Below the pieces are notes generated by a model. It was not told the DNA's origin. It saw only the letters and a program-made list of their open reading frames with translations, and searched no databases. Below are positions 35,501 through 43,602 of a stretch of 64,000 nt of DNA, piece by piece (the first letter of the stretch is position 1; each line of letters begins with the position of its first letter). A program made the position numbers and the translations under genes. The stretch comes from an uncultured Coriobacteriaceae bacterium. Lineage in GTDB: Bacteria; Actinomycetota; Coriobacteriia; Coriobacteriales; Atopobiaceae. The stretch is taken from the NCBI GenBank assembly GCA_902790135.1, contig CADAQM010000012.1, positions 1-64,000 on the forward strand, given 5' to 3'.

Positions 35501-36769
35501 ATGGCCCGCCGCAAGAGCATGCGCGCGCAGGAGCGTCCCGAGCGCGTGAAGCTCGACCCTCGACGCGTGCTGGGAGCCATGGGCCCCGGCATGGTGGCGG
35601 CGCTTGCCGGTGCTGACGCCGGCGGCGTGGCTGCCTACTCGAACTCCGGCGCCCTCTATGGCTATGGCCTGCTGTGGACGGTGCCCATCATGTGCCTGCT
35701 GCTCATCGTGGCGCAGGAGACGGCGGCGCGCATGGGCTGCGTTACCGGCAAGGGGTTTGCCTCGCTCATCCGCGAGCAGTACGGCGTGCGCCTGTCCGCC
35801 CTGGCCATGCTTGCGCTGCTGATCTCGAACGCGACGGTCACGCTGTCCGAGTTCGCCGGCATCGCGTCGGGCTTGGCGCTGTTCGGCGTGCCCACCTACG
35901 TGTCGGTGCCCGTCGCCGCGCTGGCCATCTGGATGCTTACCATGAGCGGCTCGTATCGGCGCATCGAGAAGGTGCTGCTGGCCATCAGCTGCGTGTTTGT
36001 GACCTATGTGGTGGCGGGGTTCATGGTTGGTCCCGACTGGGGCCAGGCCTTTCATGACACGCTCATCCCGCCGGTCTACGGCGAGCCCAGCTACCTCTCG
36101 CTCATCGTGGCCCTGGTGGGCACCACCATCGCCCCGTGGATGATGTTCTTGGCCCAGAGCAACGTGGTCGAGCGAGATGCTCGTGAGGACGACATCCCGT
36201 ACCAGCGCATCGACACCGTGACCGGCTCGGTCGTGGCCAGCGCCATCTCGTGGTTCATCATCCTGGTGACCGGTGCGGTGCTGTACCCGGCGGGCATCGT
36301 GGTCGAGGGTGCCGAGGACGCCGCCGCCGCGCTGGCGCCGCTGGTGGGCGACTACGCCCAGGCGCTCTTTGGTGCGGGCCTGATCGGTGCGTCGTTCCTG
36401 GCGGCCTGCGTGCTGCCGGGCATCACCTCCAGCGCCATCTGCGAGGCCTTTGGCTGGGAGCGTGGCGCCGACCGCAGCTGGCAGGAGGCACCGGTCTATC
36501 GCGGCATCATCACGGCGATCCTGGCCATCTCGGCGATCATCGTGCTGCTGCCCGACGCCAACCTGTTTGGCATCATGATGGCTGCGCAGGTGATCAACGG
36601 CGTGCTGCTGCCGGTGCTGCTGGTGTTCATGGTTGGTATCGCAAGCGACCGCCACGTGATGGGACGCTACGCCAACAGCCGCCTGTGGAACATCTTCACC
36701 TGGTTCACGATCGTGGCCGTCACGGTGCTGACCATCATCATGTTCATCCTCCAGGCCCTCGGCTATTAG
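35501..36769 (+). CDS. NRAMP-family divalent cation transporter, Mg2+-transporter-like
   Basis: 422 residues with about 11 membrane helices. The metal-site motif of helix 1, normally DPGN, reads DAGG (residues 39-42), keeping the Asp. In helix 6 the usual MPH reads APW (212-214), so the metal-coordinating Met is lost. Loss of that Met and of the Asn is the pattern of the NRAMP-related magnesium transporters (NRMT), a clade that includes a characterised Eggerthella lenta protein. Mg2+ rather than Mn2+ import is therefore inferred. The ATG at 35501 begins one base after the mgtE stop. Translation may depend on coupling to mgtE, which the frameshift would disturb. Certain about NRAMP; fairly confident about Mg2+. 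Confidence 0.85.
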   Translation: MARRKSMRAQERPERVKLDPRRVLGAMGPGMVAALAGADAGGVAAYSNSGALYGYGLLWTVPIMCLLLIVAQETAARMGCVTGKGFASLIREQYGVRLSALAMLALLISNATVTLSEFAGIASGLALFGVPTYVSVPVAALAIWMLTMSGSYRRIEKVLLAISCVFVTYVVAGFMVGPDWGQAFHDTLIPPVYGEPSYLSLIVALVGTTIAPWMMFLAQSNVVERDAREDDIPYQRIDTVTGSVVASAISWFIILVTGAVLYPAGIVVEGAEDAAAALAPLVGDYAQALFGAGLIGASFLAACVLPGITSSAICEAFGWERGADRSWQEAPVYRGIITAILAISAIIVLLPDANLFGIMMAAQVINGVLLPVLLVFMVGIASDRHVMGRYANSRLWNIFTWFTIVAVTVLTIIMFILQALGY

Positions 36770-36797
36770 GGAAACAGGGGACAGGCACCTGTTTCCC
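36769..36797. repeat. REP-like palindrome, copy 2
   Basis: GGGAAACAGG (36769-36778) is perfectly inverted at 36788-36797 around GGACAGGCA. It begins at the last base of the transporter stop codon. It differs from the copy at 1129-1157 at only a few positions. It could also end or protect the mRNA. Confidence 0.75.
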
Positions 36798-36838
36798 GGC
36801 CATGCGTCCACAGTTTATGCACGCCTATACGTGCGCAT

Positions 36839-36868
36839 TTGATGGCGTGGCGATACCTCTGCTATAGT
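36839..36868 (+). promoter_or_regulatory. Promoter of the SRP RNA gene
   Basis: TTGATG (36839-36844) and TATAGT (36863-36868) with an 18-base spacer; start expected at about 36875, exactly where the RNA's terminal stem begins. Confidence 0.75.
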
Positions 36869-36874
36869 TCTTCT

Positions 36875-36986
36875 TCGAGCGCGTTGGATGGGTTCGGGTG
36901 ACGACATGTTCCGAACCTGGTCAGGGCCGGGAGGCAGCAGCCATAAGGAGCCTCTGACGGGCACCCGTTCCCATCCAGCGCGCTCG
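36875..36986 (+). ncRNA. ffs: Signal recognition particle RNA, bacterial small type
   Basis: About 112 nt. The terminal strands TCGAGCGCG (36875) and CGCGCTCGA (ending 36986) pair. The conserved core is present: GGTCAGGGCCGGGAGGCAGC (the tetraloop GGGAG-type closing region with the Ffh-binding internal loop GGTCAG ... AGCAGCC). It binds Ffh and targets nascent membrane and secreted proteins to FtsY. No Alu domain is present, as expected for the short form. Confidence 0.95.
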
Positions 36987-37036
36987 ACTTATGTCTCGAC
37001 ATCGTGCCTATAGGTCAGCGACCGCTAAGGATCACC

Positions 37037-37687
37037 ATGGGTTTCGTTAACTTCATCATGGACCTGCTCCGTGACCCCCGCACGGCCATCGCCGGCTGGA
37101 TTGCCGCAGGTCCCCTCGCCGCGTACGGCTTCGTCTTCCTGATCATCTTCATCGAGACGGGCGTCGTCTTCTTCCCGTTCTTGCCAGGAGACTCACTGCT
37201 CTTTGCCTCGGGTTTCTTTGCCCAGGGTGGCGGCTTCAACATCATCGCCCTGCTCGCCGTTGCGTGGGCGGCGGCCATTCTCGGCGACCAGTGCAACTTC
37301 TTCATCGGCCACTTCTTTGGGCAGCGCATCATCCGCTCCGGCAAGGTCAAGGCCATGACGCCCGAGCGCATCGAGAAGTCCGAGGAGTTCCTCGACAAGT
37401 GGGGCAACCTCGCCATCTTCCTTGGGCGCTTCTTCCCGTTCATCCGCACCTTCGTGCCCTTCCTGGCGGGCATGGGCGGCATGAAGTGGCACAACTTCTT
37501 TGCGTTCAACATTCTGGGCGGCATCACCTGGTCTACGCTGTTCATCCTGCTGGGCTACTTCTTTGGCGGCATCCCCTTTGTGCAGGAGCACTTCGAGCTG
37601 CTCATCCTGGGCATCATCGGCGTCAGCGTGATTCCCACGGTGGTCGGTCTGGTGCGCGGTCACCTCAACAGGGGCAAGCAGGCGTAG
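37037..37687 (+). CDS. DedA-family membrane protein
   Basis: 216 residues with about five membrane segments. Family motifs: FIETGVVFFPFLPGDSLLF, then GRFFPFIRTFVPFLAGMGGM and ITWSTLFILLGYFFG. DedA proteins are thought to flip undecaprenyl phosphate or phospholipids across the membrane. ATG at 37037 is chosen (AAGGAT before it); GTG at 37004 is too close to the SRP RNA end. It is monocistronic and followed by a terminator. Confidence 0.92.
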   Translation: MGFVNFIMDLLRDPRTAIAGWIAAGPLAAYGFVFLIIFIETGVVFFPFLPGDSLLFASGFFAQGGGFNIIALLAVAWAAAILGDQCNFFIGHFFGQRIIRSGKVKAMTPERIEKSEEFLDKWGNLAIFLGRFFPFIRTFVPFLAGMGGMKWHNFFAFNILGGITWSTLFILLGYFFGGIPFVQEHFELLILGIIGVSVIPTVVGLVRGHLNRGKQA

Positions 37688-37712
37688 GCACGGCGCAAAT
37701 CTGGCAATGTGT

Positions 37713-37751
37713 GGCCGGGCAGACTCTCGAGGGTCTGCCCGGCCTCTTGTG
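37713..37751 (+). terminator. Terminator after the DedA gene
   Basis: GGCCGGGCAGAC (37713-37724) pairs with GTCTGCCCGGCC (37733-37744) over an eight-base loop, then TCTTGTG. Confidence 0.8.
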
Positions 37752-37838
37752 TAGGCTGACAACTCGCTACCGTCCATCACGCGCCTCCAGCCCTAGTGCC
37801 GTATACTGAAAGTTCACGTGAACGGCCCGGAGGCACTC

Positions 37839-40673
37839 ATGGAATCGCTGTACACAAAATATCGCCCACAGACCTTTGCCGACGTCGTCGGCCAGACGCA
37901 CGTGGTCACCACGCTCGAACGCGCCGTGATGGAGGGACGCACCAGTCACGCCTACCTCTTCTGCGGCCCGCGCGGCACCGGTAAGACCACAATGGCCCGT
38001 CTACTGGCCAAGGCCATGATGTGTGAGCAGGGCGCCGGGCATCTGCCCGACGGCACCTGCGAGCAGTGTCGCCTCATCGCGGCGGGCGAGCATCCCGACG
38101 TATACGAGCTGGATGCCGCGAGCCGTACTGGTGTGGACAACGTGCGCGAGGAGATCATCAGCCGCGTGAGCTTTGCCCCCATTCGGGCGCCGTACAAGAT
38201 GTACATCATCGACGAGGTCCACATGCTGACCACGGCGGCATTCAATGCGCTGCTCAAGACGCTCGAGGAGCCGCCGGCGCACGTGATCTTCGTCCTGTGC
38301 ACGACCGATCCGCAAAAGATTCCCGAGACCATCCTCAGCCGTGTCCAGCGCTTTGACTTCCATCCCATCGGCAGCGCCGACATCCAGCAGCGACTCGCCT
38401 ACATCTGCGAGCGCGAGGGGTTTGGGTACGACCCGGAGGCCCTCGACCTGGTGGTGCGCCATGCGCGCGGCGGCATGCGCGACGCCATCTCCGAGCTGGA
38501 GCAGCTCTCCGTCTCCGGCGGCGGGCAGATCAGCGTCGACGTGGCCCGCGACGTGCTGGGCGAGGTCTCAGCCTCCACGCTCGAGCACATGAGCCTGGCC
38601 ATGGCCAACCGCGACGTGCCCACACTCTTTGCACAGGTGGAGAGCCTCGTGGAGGTCGGTCGCGACCTGCTGCAGTTCACACGCGCGCTGGCTGGGCGCT
38701 TGCGCGACGTCTATGTCGTCGCGGCAATCGGCGCCGCCTCGGGGTCGGTACAGGCTTCCGACGACGAGCTGCCCGCCATTTCGCGCGAGGCCAAGGCCTT
38801 CGGGTCGGTGGACCGCGTGGCGCGCGCCCTGGAGCTGCTCTCGGATGCATCTACGGAGATGCGCGTTGCTCCCAACCAGCGCCTGGTGCTTGAGGTGGCG
38901 CTGACCAAGATTGCCCGTCCGCAGACCGAGCTGACGCTCGAAGCGCTGGCCGACCGCGTCGCCACGCTGGAGCGTCAGGTGGTGGCCCTGTCGGAGCAGG
39001 CTGCGCGTAAGCCCGCTCCCGCTCCGACTGCCGCCTCGGCGCCCGTGGAACGGCAGGTCAACAGTGCTGCCGTTGCCGCGTCTGCGCCCGAGAGCGCCTG
39101 GCACGAGCGTGAGGAGGAGTCTGCGCCGCGCCCGCAGCGCGCCGCACAGAAGCCGGTGGAGACGCCGCCGGCGCAGACGGTCGAGGTGGTCGCCCCCGAA
39201 CGGAAGCCCGCCCCGCAGGTGGTGCAGCAGCCACGTCAGGCAGAGCAGGCGCCCGCGTCGCGTGCCGTGACGCAGCAGCAGACCGCCCATGCGGCTCAGG
39301 CGCAAGCGGCACCCGTGTCTCAGCCCAAGCCGGCATCGCAGTCTGCCCCCGCGGCCAAGCCAGCGGCCGCAGCCCCCGGGTACGACCAAGGGGAGCTCCA
39401 GCGTCGCTGGAAGCAGGTGGTGGACACCCTGCTCTCAAGCCATCCGCAACACGGATCGCTGCTCATGGCTTCGAACGCAGTCATGGATGACAGCTACAAC
39501 CTGCTGGTGAGCCTGCCCAACGGCTCGGGTTTCGCGTGTCGCATGCTCGAGCGCGCGGACGTGCGGGCCAACCTCGATCCCGTGGTGAACGCAGTCTTTG
39601 GGGCGCGCAAGGTGCGCTTTGCCGAGGAGTCCGCTGCGGCGACCATCAGCGCATCCATGACCAAGGAGCGGCAGAATACGGCAGCGCAGCCGAAGCCGCA
39701 GCGTGAGCCCGAGTCCAAACCGCAGACAGAACCCCAGTTCCAACCGCAGCGCCAGCCGGCAGCTCAGCAGCAACAGCCCGCGCAGAGGGTTCAGACCGCT
39801 CCTCAGCAGCGTCAGGCGTCGCCGCAGTTTACGTCCAGGCAGCAGCAGGCACAGCCTGCGGCTCCGGTTCAGACCACACCGCAGTGGCAGGCGCCCGCCC
39901 AGCAGCAAACGCCGGTGCAGCGACAGGCGCCGGTGCGCCAGCAGATGCCCGCTCAGCAGCAGGCACCCGTACGTCGGCAGACACCCGCTCAGCAGCAGGT
40001 GCCCGCCCCCCAGCAGGCGTACCCCGCGCCATGGGAGCCACTGGATGACGACGTGGTCCCCTATGACGACATGGACATGTCCCCCTACGAGGAGGAGTAC
40101 GCCTTCGATCCATATGCGCAGGTAGCTGCTCCGCCCATAAGACAGCAATTTGCGCCGGCGCAGAACACTGCGTACGGGGCGCAGGCGCAGCCGGCATCCC
40201 AGTCCGCGTCCGAGCAGCAGCCCGCGACTGAGCCGCAACGCTACGTCGAGCCGGCGGTTCAGTCGGCGCCCGTGGCGGAGGTTCTTCCTGCACAGGAGCC
40301 CCAGATCGTGGCTCAGCCTACGTCCAAGCCCGAACCGGAGCCCGAACCCGCGCAACTCGAGCCCGAACCTGAAGCTGCCCCCGAACCCGTCGCGCATACA
40401 GCCCCCGCGCCTGCCGTCGAGACCCCTGCGCCAAAGAAGACGGCCACCAAGCGCGCCTCGCGGACCACGGGCGGGGTGCCCAACGACATCCTCAACATGA
40501 TGACCGCCATCTTTGGCGAGGGCATCACCTATACTTCCGAGCCGTCGGAAGAAGAGCAGATCGATGTCATTGACGACGACGTGACGACTGGCGACGATTT
40601 TTCTGATGCCATATCCGACGGCGGCGAGTTCCTCGAGGAGCCCGTCGACGACGCGGACTACGACGAGGAATAG
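37839..40673 (+). CDS. dnaX: DNA polymerase III subunit gamma/tau, with extended linker
   Basis: 944 residues, much longer than usual (about 500-700). The AAA+ clamp-loader part (1 to about 370) has Walker A GPRGTGKT (43-50), zinc-ligand Cys 62, 74 and 77, YIIDEVHML, and a sensor segment LCTTDPQKIPETILSR. A tau-like domain follows (about 520-600: LQRRWKQVVDTLLSS, VRANLDPVVNAVFGARKV). The region between and after these is Ala/Pro/Gln-rich; residues about 630-720 are near-tandem QQQAPVRRQTPA-type units. The last 80 residues are acidic. No clear slippery heptamer for making gamma by frameshift was seen. GGAGG precedes the ATG. The cluster dnaX-ybaB-recR is widely conserved. Confidence 0.93.
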   Translation: MESLYTKYRPQTFADVVGQTHVVTTLERAVMEGRTSHAYLFCGPRGTGKTTMARLLAKAMMCEQGAGHLPDGTCEQCRLIAAGEHPDVYELDAASRTGVDNVREEIISRVSFAPIRAPYKMYIIDEVHMLTTAAFNALLKTLEEPPAHVIFVLCTTDPQKIPETILSRVQRFDFHPIGSADIQQRLAYICEREGFGYDPEALDLVVRHARGGMRDAISELEQLSVSGGGQISVDVARDVLGEVSASTLEHMSLAMANRDVPTLFAQVESLVEVGRDLLQFTRALAGRLRDVYVVAAIGAASGSVQASDDELPAISREAKAFGSVDRVARALELLSDASTEMRVAPNQRLVLEVALTKIARPQTELTLEALADRVATLERQVVALSEQAARKPAPAPTAASAPVERQVNSAAVAASAPESAWHEREEESAPRPQRAAQKPVETPPAQTVEVVAPERKPAPQVVQQPRQAEQAPASRAVTQQQTAHAAQAQAAPVSQPKPASQSAPAAKPAAAAPGYDQGELQRRWKQVVDTLLSSHPQHGSLLMASNAVMDDSYNLLVSLPNGSGFACRMLERADVRANLDPVVNAVFGARKVRFAEESAAATISASMTKERQNTAAQPKPQREPESKPQTEPQFQPQRQPAAQQQQPAQRVQTAPQQRQASPQFTSRQQQAQPAAPVQTTPQWQAPAQQQTPVQRQAPVRQQMPAQQQAPVRRQTPAQQQVPAPQQAYPAPWEPLDDDVVPYDDMDMSPYEEEYAFDPYAQVAAPPIRQQFAPAQNTAYGAQAQPASQSASEQQPATEPQRYVEPAVQSAPVAEVLPAQEPQIVAQPTSKPEPEPEPAQLEPEPEAAPEPVAHTAPAPAVETPAPKKTATKRASRTTGGVPNDILNMMTAIFGEGITYTSEPSEEEQIDVIDDDVTTGDDFSDAISDGGEFLEEPVDDADYDEE

Positions 40674-40718
40674 CACACGATAACGACCACGCCGCGAGCG
40701 GCGAGGAGAGGAGCCATC

Positions 40719-41048
40719 ATGGCCATGAACATGCAGCAGATGATGAAGCAGGCGCAGCGGATGCAGCGCCAGCTGGCAGACGCCCAGGACAAGCTCGCCG
40801 AGACCGAGGTCAGTGCCTCTGCTGGCGGCGGCATGGTCAAGGTGACCGGCACCGCCGACGGGTCGATCACGGCCATCGAGATTGACGGTTCGGTGCTGGG
40901 CCTCGACGAGGAGGACTCCGAGATGCTGCAGGACACCGTCCTTGCTGCCGTCAACGAGATGCTCTCGCGTGCGCAGGAGGTCACCAACCAGCGGCTCGGC
41001 GCCATCACGGGCGGCATGGGCATGCCGGGAATGCCGGGGATGTTCTAA
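40719..41048 (+). CDS. YbaB/EbfC nucleoid-associated protein
   Basis: 109 residues. An N-terminal helix starting MNMQQMMKQAQRMQRQLADA, then VSASAGGGMVKVTGTADGSI and the C-terminal helix with VLAAVNEMLSRAQE are typical of the family. The tail ends with a Met-Gly-Pro run (GGMGMPGMPGMF). It binds DNA as a dimer and is usually encoded between dnaX and recR, as here. GAGGAG precedes the ATG; recR begins three bases after its stop. Confidence 0.95.
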   Translation: MAMNMQQMMKQAQRMQRQLADAQDKLAETEVSASAGGGMVKVTGTADGSITAIEIDGSVLGLDEEDSEMLQDTVLAAVNEMLSRAQEVTNQRLGAITGGMGMPGMPGMF

Positions 41049-41051
41049 GCC

Positions 41052-41669
41052 ATGGCCACATTCGATCCACGGACAAGCGACGGGCGCGCGCTCCAGCGCC
41101 TGCTCGACGAGCTGGGACGACTGCCGGGCATCGGCCCGAAGTCGGCGCAGCGTATCGCCTATCACCTGCTGGAGGCCGACATCGAGGAGGCCCGTCGCCT
41201 CTCGGAGGCAATCATCGAGGTCAAGCGGCAGGTGCACTTCTGCCCGATCTGCTTCTCGTATGCCACGCGCGACACCTGCGACATCTGCGCGGACTCCCAC
41301 CGCGACCGCACGTCGATCTGCGTCGTCTCGGAGCCGCGCGACGTGGCCGCCATCGAGAAGACAGGTGCCTATCACGGGCTCTACCACGTCTTGGGCGGGG
41401 TCATCTCGCCGATGGACAAGATCGGTCCCGAGCAGCTGCATGTACGTGAGCTGATGCAGCGGCTGGCTTCGGGCGAGGTAGAGGAGGTCATCTTGGCCAC
41501 CAACCCCGATGTCGAGGGCGAGACCACCGCAACCTACCTCGCGCGCACGATAAATCCTCTGGGGGTGACCGTCTCGCGCCTGGCGAGCGGGCTGCCCGTT
41601 GGAGGAGACCTTGAGTATGCAGATGAAGTCACGCTGGGGAGGGCCATCGAGGCGCGCCGTAGGGTGTAG
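41052..41669 (+). CDS. recR: Recombination protein RecR
   Basis: 205 residues. A helix-hairpin-helix ([20 protein letters not shown]) is followed by a Cys4 zinc finger ([16 protein letters not shown]) and a TOPRIM domain ([31 protein letters not shown]). It acts with RecF/RecO in gap repair. It ends with TAG two bases before a possible ATG of the following frame, so co-transcription is likely. Confidence 0.96.
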   Translation: MATFDPRTSDGRALQRLLDELGRLPGIGPKSAQRIAYHLLEADIEEARRLSEAIIEVKRQVHFCPICFSYATRDTCDICADSHRDRTSICVVSEPRDVAAIEKTGAYHGLYHVLGGVISPMDKIGPEQLHVRELMQRLASGEVEEVILATNPDVEGETTATYLARTINPLGVTVSRLASGLPVGGDLEYADEVTLGRAIEARRRV

Positions 41670-41700
41670 CATGGGCTTATACAAGCCGGAAGGGGAAGCA

Positions 41701-42672
41701 ATGGCAGCAGAAGAGAGCGCAGCACCGCGTCACGGAAAGCATGCAGCTGCGCGTAAGCATGCAGCGCCGCGCGCAGTCGAGCCCGAGGTAAGCCTCGAGG
41801 AGACAGGCGCCATCGCGGCTGAGCCAGCACAGACGACGCCCGCAGCAGTACCGGAGCCCGTGGCTGCGGCCACCGCGCCTGCTGCCGAGACTACGTATGA
41901 CGTTGAGCCGGCAGCCATCCCCAATCTGGTTTCCATCGTCGACGGCGACCAGGAGACCCGCATGGGCGACGCCCCGCGTCCCATTGACGTGGACCCGCAG
42001 GAGACGGGCTCGTTCCAGCGGATCGACGCAGCGGAAGGCGCGCGCCTGACCACGCGCGTCAACGCGAGCGACACTGCATCCTTCGTGGCACAGAAGGCAC
42101 GACCCATCGAGGCGGTGCGCATGAGCACGGCCGGACGTCCCAAGGTGGAGCATCGCGACATCGAGGTGGAGTCCAACAAGCGCGTCTTTCTGGTGCTGGG
42201 TATCGCGGCGCTGGTCGTGGTGGTAATCGTTGGCTGGCTTCTGTCCAGGGCCCTCTCGTCGGTCGAGGAGGTCACCGAGCATCCGGTGGACGAGCAGGTG
42301 CAGACGGCCGTCGAGGAGGGCATCGAGTATCGTGGCGCGACCTACACGGTCACCGAGATCTCGAAGGGCAAGTATGCGCTGGTTAGCACTCCGGAAGGAT
42401 CCGAGGAGCAGACCGTCATCTACGAGCTCGAGGGCACGCCGGTGACGCTGGTGCTGTACAACATGGTCTTCATCGTTCCGCAGAACCTCAACGACAACAC
42501 CTGGAACCTCATCGCGCATCCGCTTGGCGACGGTTCGGTCACACAGCCGGTTACCGACTCCGAAGGCAAGCCGCTGGTGGGGGAGGGCGAGATCTCCGAG
42601 GCCAAGCTCGTGGGCGACACCATCCAGGTGACCACGACCACGGGTGAGTCCTACGAGGTTTCGCTCGTCTAG
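41701..42672 (+). CDS. Single-pass membrane protein of unknown function
   Basis: 323 residues, family not recognised. Residues 1 to about 155 are low-complexity and rich in Ala, Glu and His/Lys near the start (HGKHAAARKHAAPRAV). One helix (about 162-184, VFLVLGIAALVVVVIVGWLL) precedes an external domain of about 135 residues, with a beta-rich pattern (YRGATYTVTEISKGKYALVS ... VFIVPQNLNDNTWNLIAHPL). The layout matches the 2642-4147 protein: disordered inside, one helix, beta domain outside. ATG at 41701 is preferred (AAGGGGAAG before it); ATG at 41671 is possible. Confidence 0.75.
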   Translation: MAAEESAAPRHGKHAAARKHAAPRAVEPEVSLEETGAIAAEPAQTTPAAVPEPVAAATAPAAETTYDVEPAAIPNLVSIVDGDQETRMGDAPRPIDVDPQETGSFQRIDAAEGARLTTRVNASDTASFVAQKARPIEAVRMSTAGRPKVEHRDIEVESNKRVFLVLGIAALVVVVIVGWLLSRALSSVEEVTEHPVDEQVQTAVEEGIEYRGATYTVTEISKGKYALVSTPEGSEEQTVIYELEGTPVTLVLYNMVFIVPQNLNDNTWNLIAHPLGDGSVTQPVTDSEGKPLVGEGEISEAKLVGDTIQVTTTTGESYEVSLV

Positions 42673-42745
42673 ACGGTGGGCCAGCGCGGATAAACGGTGC
42701 CTGATAGCTTTTTTCGCGCTGGCCAAAAAAGTTTTAGATTTGCTC

Positions 42746-42775
42746 TAGACAAGCCTGCCCACATCTGTGTAATAT
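42746..42775 (+). promoter_or_regulatory. tRNA-Asp promoter
   Basis: TAGACA (42746-42751) and TAATAT (42770-42775) with an 18-base spacer; the mature tRNA begins 21 bases after the -10 hexamer. Confidence 0.7.
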
Positions 42776-42795
42776 AGCCCTTGCACCAGATGAAC

Positions 42796-42872
42796 GGGGT
42801 GTTAGCTCAGCTGGTTAGAGCGCCGGCCTGTCACGTCGGAGGTCGAGGGTTCAAGTCCCTTACATCCCGCCA
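42796..42872 (+). tRNA. tRNA-Asp (GTC)
   Basis: 77 nt with encoded CCA. The acceptor arm pairs GGGGTGT (42796-42802) with ACATCCC (42862-42868), including one G-U. The D-arm reads GCTCAGCTGGTTAGAGC, the anticodon loop CTGTCAC gives GTC, and the T-arm contains GGTTCAAGTCC. The only tRNA in the window. Confidence 0.97.
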
Positions 42873-42882
42873 TTGATCTTCC

Positions 42883-42905
42883 AAGCCTCCCCTCGGAGGC
42901 TTTTT
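42883..42905 (+). terminator. Terminator of tRNA-Asp
   Basis: AAGCCTCC (42883-42890) pairs with GGAGGCTT (42895-42902) over CCTC and continues into TTTTT. Confidence 0.95.
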
Positions 42906-42915
42906 CTTACCCAAA

Positions 42916-42950
42916 GTGACACATTAACTCCCCGGGAGTTTGTGTGTCAC
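42916..42950. promoter_or_regulatory. Large palindrome between tRNA-Asp and rrf2-like gene
   Basis: GTGACACA (42916-42923) and TGTGTCAC (42943-42950) form the outer arms; AACTCCC and GGGAGTT form the inner arms. The outer word GTGACACA also ends the 33-bp repeats near 47 kb. It could be an operator or a small mobile remnant. Confidence 0.55.
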
Positions 42951-43022
42951 GTGGGGTTGGCGTGCCGCTGGCATCGTGCCTATGTGGTCAATCCACTGTC
43001 AAATTGCCTAATTGAAACGGCG

Positions 43023-43042
43023 TGTAAACAAATGAGTTTACA
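43023..43042. promoter_or_regulatory. Candidate operator upstream of the Rrf2-family gene
   Basis: TGTAAAC (43023-43029) is inverted as GTTTACA (43036-43042) around AAATGA. It lies 85 bases before the GTG of the regulator gene, in AT-rich DNA, a usual place for an autoregulatory site. Confidence 0.5.
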
Positions 43043-43126
43043 GATTGTCCTATTCTGGTTCATGGCGCAGCCATGTGCGCTGGGCACGCTTAGCGTGCCG
43101 CATACTCTCGATGCTGGAGGAACATC

Positions 43127-43585
43127 GTGGAGATCTCAAAGAAGCTCGACTACGCCCTGCGTATGCTGGGCGAGGCGGCGATGGTTGGGGAAGGAGAGGT
43201 TGTCTCGGTGCGCTACGCGGCAGAGCACAATGCCATCCCCTATTCGTTCGCTCGTACTATTCAACACGAGATGGTCAAGGCTGGCTTGCTCAAGACCGTC
43301 AGAGGGCCGCACGGTGGCATGAGCCTGGCCGTCGATGCGTCCAAGACGACGCTGCTTGACATTGTCGAAGCCATCGAAGGGCCGGTGCTCGTCGCAGGCA
43401 ACGACGCGGATACAGAACCCTCTGGGGCCGTAACCCAGTTCGAGCTCGCTTGGACCGAGCTCGGGCATCTCATCCGCGCGTACCTGAGCTCCGTGACGCT
43501 TCGGCAGCTGGTCGTCGAGAATCTCGTACCCGTGGCATCCAGCACCGGGTTTGAGCTGGTCAATGTCGCGACGGTGATGTCTTAG
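43127..43585 (+). CDS. Rrf2-family transcriptional regulator
   Basis: 152 residues. The winged helix starts MEISKKLDYALRMLGEAA; the recognition region is YAAEHNAIPYSFARTIQ and the wing LLKTVRGPHGGMSLAV. The GGXXLA-type wing is typical. No Cys is present, so an IscR- or NsrR-like Fe-S sensor is excluded; ligand unknown. The GTG start follows GGAGGAACATC. No suf/isc or sulfur gene is beside it, and the next gene, 17 bases on, is a DNA glycosylase, probably co-transcribed. Confidence 0.88.
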   Translation: MEISKKLDYALRMLGEAAMVGEGEVVSVRYAAEHNAIPYSFARTIQHEMVKAGLLKTVRGPHGGMSLAVDASKTTLLDIVEAIEGPVLVAGNDADTEPSGAVTQFELAWTELGHLIRAYLSSVTLRQLVVENLVPVASSTGFELVNVATVMS

Positions 43586-43602
43586 GGGCAAACAAGGACG
43601 TG

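Noticed and set aside
42679-42724. Inverted repeat GGCCAGCGCG/CGCGCTGGCC as terminator of the 41701-42672 gene
   Set aside because: The loop is 26 bases and the stem is followed by A, not T, on the coding strand.
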